Virus record (IMG/VR): IMGVR_UViG_3300003886_000077
Location: 1-24,489 of that record
Strand: one strand, 5' to 3'
Source: a virus
DNA length: 24,489 nucleotides
Part shown: in pieces, positions 21,375 through 24,489 of the stretch
How the letters are laid out: each line of letters starts with the position of its first letter
Numbering within the stretch: position 1 is the stretch's first letter
Translations under genes and position numbers: made by a program
The notes under the pieces: model-generated
Told to the model about the DNA's origin: nothing
Seen by the model: only the letters and a program-made list of their open reading frames with translations
Databases searched by the model: none

Positions 21375-23107
21375 TGAGCACACCTCAACGAACCAGTGAT
21401 CTTGTCGATAAGCCGATACCGGACGATACGGACCTGATAAGAATTGCCGCGACTGCGCCTGTCGGTGATTTCAGTATAACTTATGCGAATCTGAAAGCGT
21501 CTATTCGGGTTAGATTAACGCTAGCAGAAAATGTTGCTGGTTTGGCCGTTAGTGATATCGATACAACTTATAATCCTGGTGATACAAGGCGATATCCAAA
21601 CGGTTTAGCCGATGCTATTTCAGTAGCTGAAGTCGCTGAAGCTACTTCAGAAAAACGCATTATATTCTCTGCCTCAGAAACTATTAGTTCTGGGCTGACT
21701 ATTATTGGTGATCGAATAGACGTGAGAGCCGTTGGTGATGCACGCTTAACTTATACCGGAACGGGCGATGCGGTTACGCTTGGGTCTGCTGCGACTTTAG
21801 CTAGAGGTTTGTATTGGAAGGTTCCTATTCTAAAATCTGGGCAGGATTGGGATGACGGTACAGATACGACAAGTCGTGGTCTTGTTTTAGCTCGTTGTGA
21901 TGAATCTACGATATGGGTTGATATTGAGGGTTTCAATGACGGCTTTGCACTTTATGGAACGAATGGAGGGAATGTTCATAATGATATTCGCATAATATTA
22001 GTTCTTGACTGCCGGCGCGGGTTTGTTGCTGATAGAGGAATTCCGGCAGGGTGGAATAATTCCAATATAATACGTGCAGGTCTAATAACCTACAGATCTG
22101 GAACATTTAATAATGCTTGCGACAATTTGATTGTCACGCGTCACATTGACTTAGTACATGAATCAGACAATGAACTGAATTTTATTGGAGTTGCTCTTGA
22201 AGCGGCTACAATTGTTGCAAGAACCGCTGCGGCTGAGTCAATGCTGATTCGATGCAACGGAGGATTTCATCAGTGGTTTAAGGGACGCATAGAGACCAGT
22301 AATATTACGTGGTCTCAATATATTCGATGGGATACTGATGCTCAATTTAATGTTTTCGACGGCGGCCGTTTTCCAACGGCAGTAGCGTTGTCTACTTTTC
22401 TTGATGACTCAGCTATACAAAATACCAATAGCTTATTGAATTTCGCCAATATTAATCGACATGGTAGTAACCGTGGCATTATTGCCGGCGTAGTCCAGGC
22501 TACCGGGCAACCGGGCTCGGCCCAATTCGGTCCAGACGATCCTTTTTTTGCTAATATTATGGCAGGACCAAACACCAATAGCCATGCGGACAAAGTGTTC
22601 GCTGGTGTTGGTTCGGCAGGCGCTATTGTAAGTGCTATTACTGGCACTGGTCGCCATGGTCTTGGCAAAGATCCTGCTGTATCTTATGGCCACGAACAAC
22701 TGAAAGACCCAGACGCAGGATTTGATACTGAATCTGTAAATAGAACGACATTTCATCGCAGCACTACAGATGCAACGTTGCAAACGATAAATGTTGACTC
22801 TATTAACCCGCCCGCTGGTGCAGGTGTTTGGATTACCATGAAAGTTGTTTGTTTTAATGATGCCAGTACAGTTGGGATGGCTAGAATAAGAGCTGGGTTT
22901 ATCCAGAGATTGGGAGCAGGAAACTTGGCAATCAATAATCAGGCGAATATTTATAATGCTGTAGATGGCGGTCCAGCAGATGCAGTATTTGCGGTTAGTG
23001 GCACGCAGATAAACCTGGCTCTAACGGGTGTTGCATCCACTAACTTGCGTTGGTCGGGTACATTGGAATGGCAGTATTGCAGCGTTGACGAAGCATTTCC
23101 GCCATAA
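21374..23107 (+). CDS. Tailspike, beta-helix-like, 577 aa
   Basis: The N terminus (STPQRTSDLVDKPIPDDTDL) is a short adaptor-docking stretch. The body from about residue 70 carries short repeating beta turns with Asn/Gly/Asp and branched residues (IGDRIDVRAVGDARLTYTG, DNLIVTRHIDLVHESDNELN), the look of a right-handed parallel beta-helix as in pectate lyase-like spikes. A C-terminal beta domain follows. Such proteins bind and often cleave surface polysaccharide. No catalytic residue can be assigned by eye. By eye the DNA is clearly more AT-rich than the head genes, suggesting exchange. Confidence 0.75.
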   Translation: MSTPQRTSDLVDKPIPDDTDLIRIAATAPVGDFSITYANLKASIRVRLTLAENVAGLAVSDIDTTYNPGDTRRYPNGLADAISVAEVAEATSEKRIIFSASETISSGLTIIGDRIDVRAVGDARLTYTGTGDAVTLGSAATLARGLYWKVPILKSGQDWDDGTDTTSRGLVLARCDESTIWVDIEGFNDGFALYGTNGGNVHNDIRIILVLDCRRGFVADRGIPAGWNNSNIIRAGLITYRSGTFNNACDNLIVTRHIDLVHESDNELNFIGVALEAATIVARTAAAESMLIRCNGGFHQWFKGRIETSNITWSQYIRWDTDAQFNVFDGGRFPTAVALSTFLDDSAIQNTNSLLNFANINRHGSNRGIIAGVVQATGQPGSAQFGPDDPFFANIMAGPNTNSHADKVFAGVGSAGAIVSAITGTGRHGLGKDPAVSYGHEQLKDPDAGFDTESVNRTTFHRSTTDATLQTINVDSINPPAGAGVWITMKVVCFNDASTVGMARIRAGFIQRLGAGNLAINNQANIYNAVDGGPADAVFAVSGTQINLALTGVASTNLRWSGTLEWQYCSVDEAFPP

Positions 23108-23184
23108 TTCCAGGCTAACCCGTTGAAGCGAGATAGTTCGCTGCAAGAGCTTAAACAAATAGTCGATTATGTAGAGAAGAATCT

Positions 23185-23643
23185 ATGCGCTTGAGTCGAA
23201 ATTTCACACTCGACGAGTTCCTTGTCAGCCAAACGGCGACTCGGCACGGCATCGATATGACACCGTCACCCGAGGTCATTGAAAATCTGCAGCGGCTCGT
23301 AACAGGTGTAATGCAGCCTCTCAGGGATCAGGTCGGGGTGGGCATCTTCATCAGCTCCGGGTTCCGGCCGCTTGAGTTGAACACGAAGATAGGCGGCTCC
23401 AAAACGAGCGAGCATATCAATGGCAATGCCTGTGACTTCAAGGTCATAGGTCAGACACCCTACGATACCGCTTTGCTCATTGTGAAAATGGAGCTGCCGG
23501 TGGATCAAATTATCAATGAGTTCGGTAGATGGGTCCATTGCGGTGTCCGTGATATTCTTCGTGGTCAGCAGCTTACCGCATATAAGAAAAACGGCAAAAC
23601 TCAGTACATCAACGTAATTCTCACAATGGAGTCAATTACATGA
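23185..23643 (+). CDS. M15-family D-Ala-D-Ala-type peptidase (endolysin)
   Basis: A 152-aa zinc peptidase. SGFRPLELNTKIGGSKTSEH, with H77 and D84 in SEHINGNACDF, gives two zinc ligands; E112 and H118 in NEFGRWVHCGV supply the catalytic glutamate and third ligand. No signal peptide, so a holin is needed for release. The family cuts peptidoglycan stem peptides. A GAGAAG lies upstream of the start. Its stop overlaps the next ATG, and holin and spanin genes follow, which fixes its lysis role. Confidence 0.9.
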   Translation: MRLSRNFTLDEFLVSQTATRHGIDMTPSPEVIENLQRLVTGVMQPLRDQVGVGIFISSGFRPLELNTKIGGSKTSEHINGNACDFKVIGQTPYDTALLIVKMELPVDQIINEFGRWVHCGVRDILRGQQLTAYKKNGKTQYINVILTMESIT

Positions 23644-24041
23644 AAAATTGGTTTACGAATGTAAGAGAGTGGATGTCCAGGCAAATAAACAGATTCAAGC
23701 GATGGTTTTATGGCCTTCTGGTTGCTGTTGGTCTCATAAGTGGTGGACTACTTTATGCAGAGACCGTCAGCTTTACCTACACGCGGGCAACCCTGTATGA
23801 CGATGGAACGATAATGCCTCTCAGTGAGATTCAATCAACGAGACTGTATTGTAACGGTTCTCTTTTAACTGAAGAGCCGGGTGCTGATCAAAGCATAGAT
23901 GGTGACCTTGGCATTGGAACTCACGAGTGTTATGCGACGCATGTAGATATTTATGATCGAGAATCATTGCCGTCGGGCAGCGTTACCAGGGTGGTTTCTC
24001 CTCCTGGCACAGGACCATCTCCGCCTGTACTTGAACAATAA
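23640..24041 (+). CDS. Exported Ig/FN3-like lysis-cassette protein, 133 aa
   Basis: Starts in an ATGA overlap with the endolysin gene. A 24-residue basic amphipathic n-region is followed by a hydrophobic helix at 25-39 and a possible signal-peptidase site after LLYA (40). The rest is a small beta-sandwich-like domain (VSFTYTRATLYDDGTIM, ending ESLPSGSVTRVV) with two cysteines (in RLYCNG and HECYAT) that could form a periplasmic disulfide. A proline-rich tail ends it. Function unknown; it may anchor in or cross the inner membrane during lysis. Confidence 0.7.
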   Translation: MKNWFTNVREWMSRQINRFKRWFYGLLVAVGLISGGLLYAETVSFTYTRATLYDDGTIMPLSEIQSTRLYCNGSLLTEEPGADQSIDGDLGIGTHECYATHVDIYDRESLPSGSVTRVVSPPGTGPSPPVLEQ

Positions 24042-24062
24042 GTAAATTACCAGGAGATTGAC

Positions 24063-24266
24063 ATGAAACCAGCATCATCGACAATTAAAGCGGCAGGTTC
24101 TTGGGGATTTATCGCCAGTATTGCACTTGGTCTTATAGCCATTATATGGCCTGATATTTACGCACGAGTACCGCCTGGATTTGAGGGTGCCTTAGTGATT
24201 GGTATAGCAACAATCGCCGGCAAGCTGCAGAAAGAGAATGTTTACACCATGGTTCTCAAAAAGTGA
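24063..24266 (+). CDS. Putative holin, 67 aa, two helices
   Basis: AGGAG lies 8 nt upstream. The protein has two hydrophobic segments, about 12-29 (GSWGFIASIALGLIAIIW) and 39-53 (GFEGALVIGIATIAG), joined by a short charged loop, and a Lys-rich C terminus, the form of small class II-like holins. It lies between the endolysin and a spanin-like gene. It would make the inner-membrane lesion that frees the endolysin. A non-holin membrane role cannot be excluded. Confidence 0.7.
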   Translation: MKPASSTIKAAGSWGFIASIALGLIAIIWPDIYARVPPGFEGALVIGIATIAGKLQKENVYTMVLKK

Positions 24267-24274
24267 GGGTATGG

Positions 24275-24489
24275 ATGTTGTGGCTTGGAGGTTCGCTGCT
24301 TGGTCTGGCATTGTTAATCCTCGGTCGTGACGGTCGTGCGCTTAAAAAGGTCGAGGGTCAACGCGACGATATGCTGGCGACCGGCATCAAGCGCGAGCAG
24401 GACAAGGCTGAAAAGCTCAACAAGATCGTGGAGAAACGTAAGGCGGGTGCTAAACTCGCCGCCGAAGCCACGGTTGCCCAACTGGAGAA
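24275..24489 (+). CDS. Rz-like i-spanin, N-terminal part
   Basis: The gene runs off the window. The ATG at 24275 has GAGGGT (24266-24271) upstream; an in-frame GTG at 24263 overlapping the holin stop is the alternative start. An N-terminal helix (LWLGGSLLGLALLILG) is followed by a charged heptad-like coiled coil (RALKKVEGQRDDMLATG, then KRKAGAKLAAEATVAQLE), the i-spanin form that joins with an o-spanin to break the outer membrane. The missing C-terminal half would also show whether an Rz1-like gene is embedded. Confidence 0.7.
   Translation, partial: MLWLGGSLLGLALLILGRDGRALKKVEGQRDDMLATGIKREQDKAEKLNKIVEKRKAGAKLAAEATVAQLE

Noticed and set aside
21623-21647. AGTAGC...GCTACT hairpin in the tailspike gene
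   Set aside because: Explained by repeated Val-Ala-Glu codons in the coding frame, and not followed by a T-run, so not a terminator.
23123-23194. 23-codon TTG-initiated ORF between tailspike and endolysin, in frame with the spike stop
   Set aside because: Too short, only a weak ribosome site and a TTG start; it could equally be the untranslated leader of the endolysin gene. Readthrough of the TAA to extend the spike is possible but unsupported.
1-24489. CRISPR array, insertion sequence, rRNA or tRNA, attachment site
   Set aside because: No regularly spaced direct repeats, transposase motifs, rRNA signatures or full tRNA folds were seen on reading.

Overview
This window is part of the genome of a short-tailed (podovirus-type) double-stranded DNA phage whose virion genes follow the plan of Salmonella phage P22. 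The host is very probably Gram-negative: the lysis cassette has a small M15-type peptidase, a holin-like protein and an Rz-like (spanin) coiled-coil protein. The exact host cannot be read from the sequence; the small hypothetical genes have the flavour of environmental or marine gammaproteobacterial phages. No integrase, repressor or tRNA gene is visible, so temperate or lytic lifestyle is undecided. Both ends are cut inside genes.

Layout. (1) 2-3981, early/nucleic-acid region: tightly packed small genes, mostly joined by ATGA, TAATG or GTG overlaps. They include three different cysteine-rich zinc-ribbon microproteins, a DHH/DHHA1 phosphoesterase, a RusA-type Holliday junction resolvase, a small HTH protein and a Ref-like HNH nuclease. 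The order resembles the lambdoid nin region that precedes the late promoter. (2) 3982-4159, regulatory gap with two perfect short dyads and a weak promoter candidate. (3) 4160-7650, a block of beta-rich, probably structural genes (LamG/lectin-like, a repeat-containing protein, small Ig-like proteins, an 18-residue basic peptide) placed ahead of the terminase genes, which is not the P22 order. (4) 7705-13637, packaging and head: TerS, TerL, P22-type portal, scaffold, coat with inserted I-domain. (5) 13625-19876, neck and ejection: small ORF, gp4-like and gp10-like tail factors, an 89-residue protein in the gp26 slot, a gp14-like GNAT-fold protein, and three ejection proteins in the positions of gp7, gp20 and gp16. 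(6) 19870-20132, the only minus-strand gene, a 46-residue one-helix membrane protein with its own ribosome site and a dense cluster of inverted repeats. It sits exactly where P22 carries sieA and the immI genes. (7) 20133-23107, receptor-binding module: adaptor, small beta protein and a beta-helix-like tailspike whose DNA looks more AT-rich. (8) 23185-24489, lysis: M15 peptidase, an exported Ig/FN3-like protein, holin, and the start of an i-spanin.

Working together: early genes process nucleic acids and recombination intermediates; one or more of the small regulators may switch on the late operon from the 3982-4159 gap. TerS/TerL fill a scaffolded procapsid through the portal, gp4/gp10-like proteins seal it, gp7/20/16-like proteins are carried inside and leave with the DNA, the spike binds and probably trims surface glycan, and the lysis cassette frees progeny. 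The minus-strand membrane protein is the best candidate for an undescribed accessory (moron) function, possibly superinfection exclusion; that is inference from position and topology only. No gene-free stretch exceeds 300 bases.
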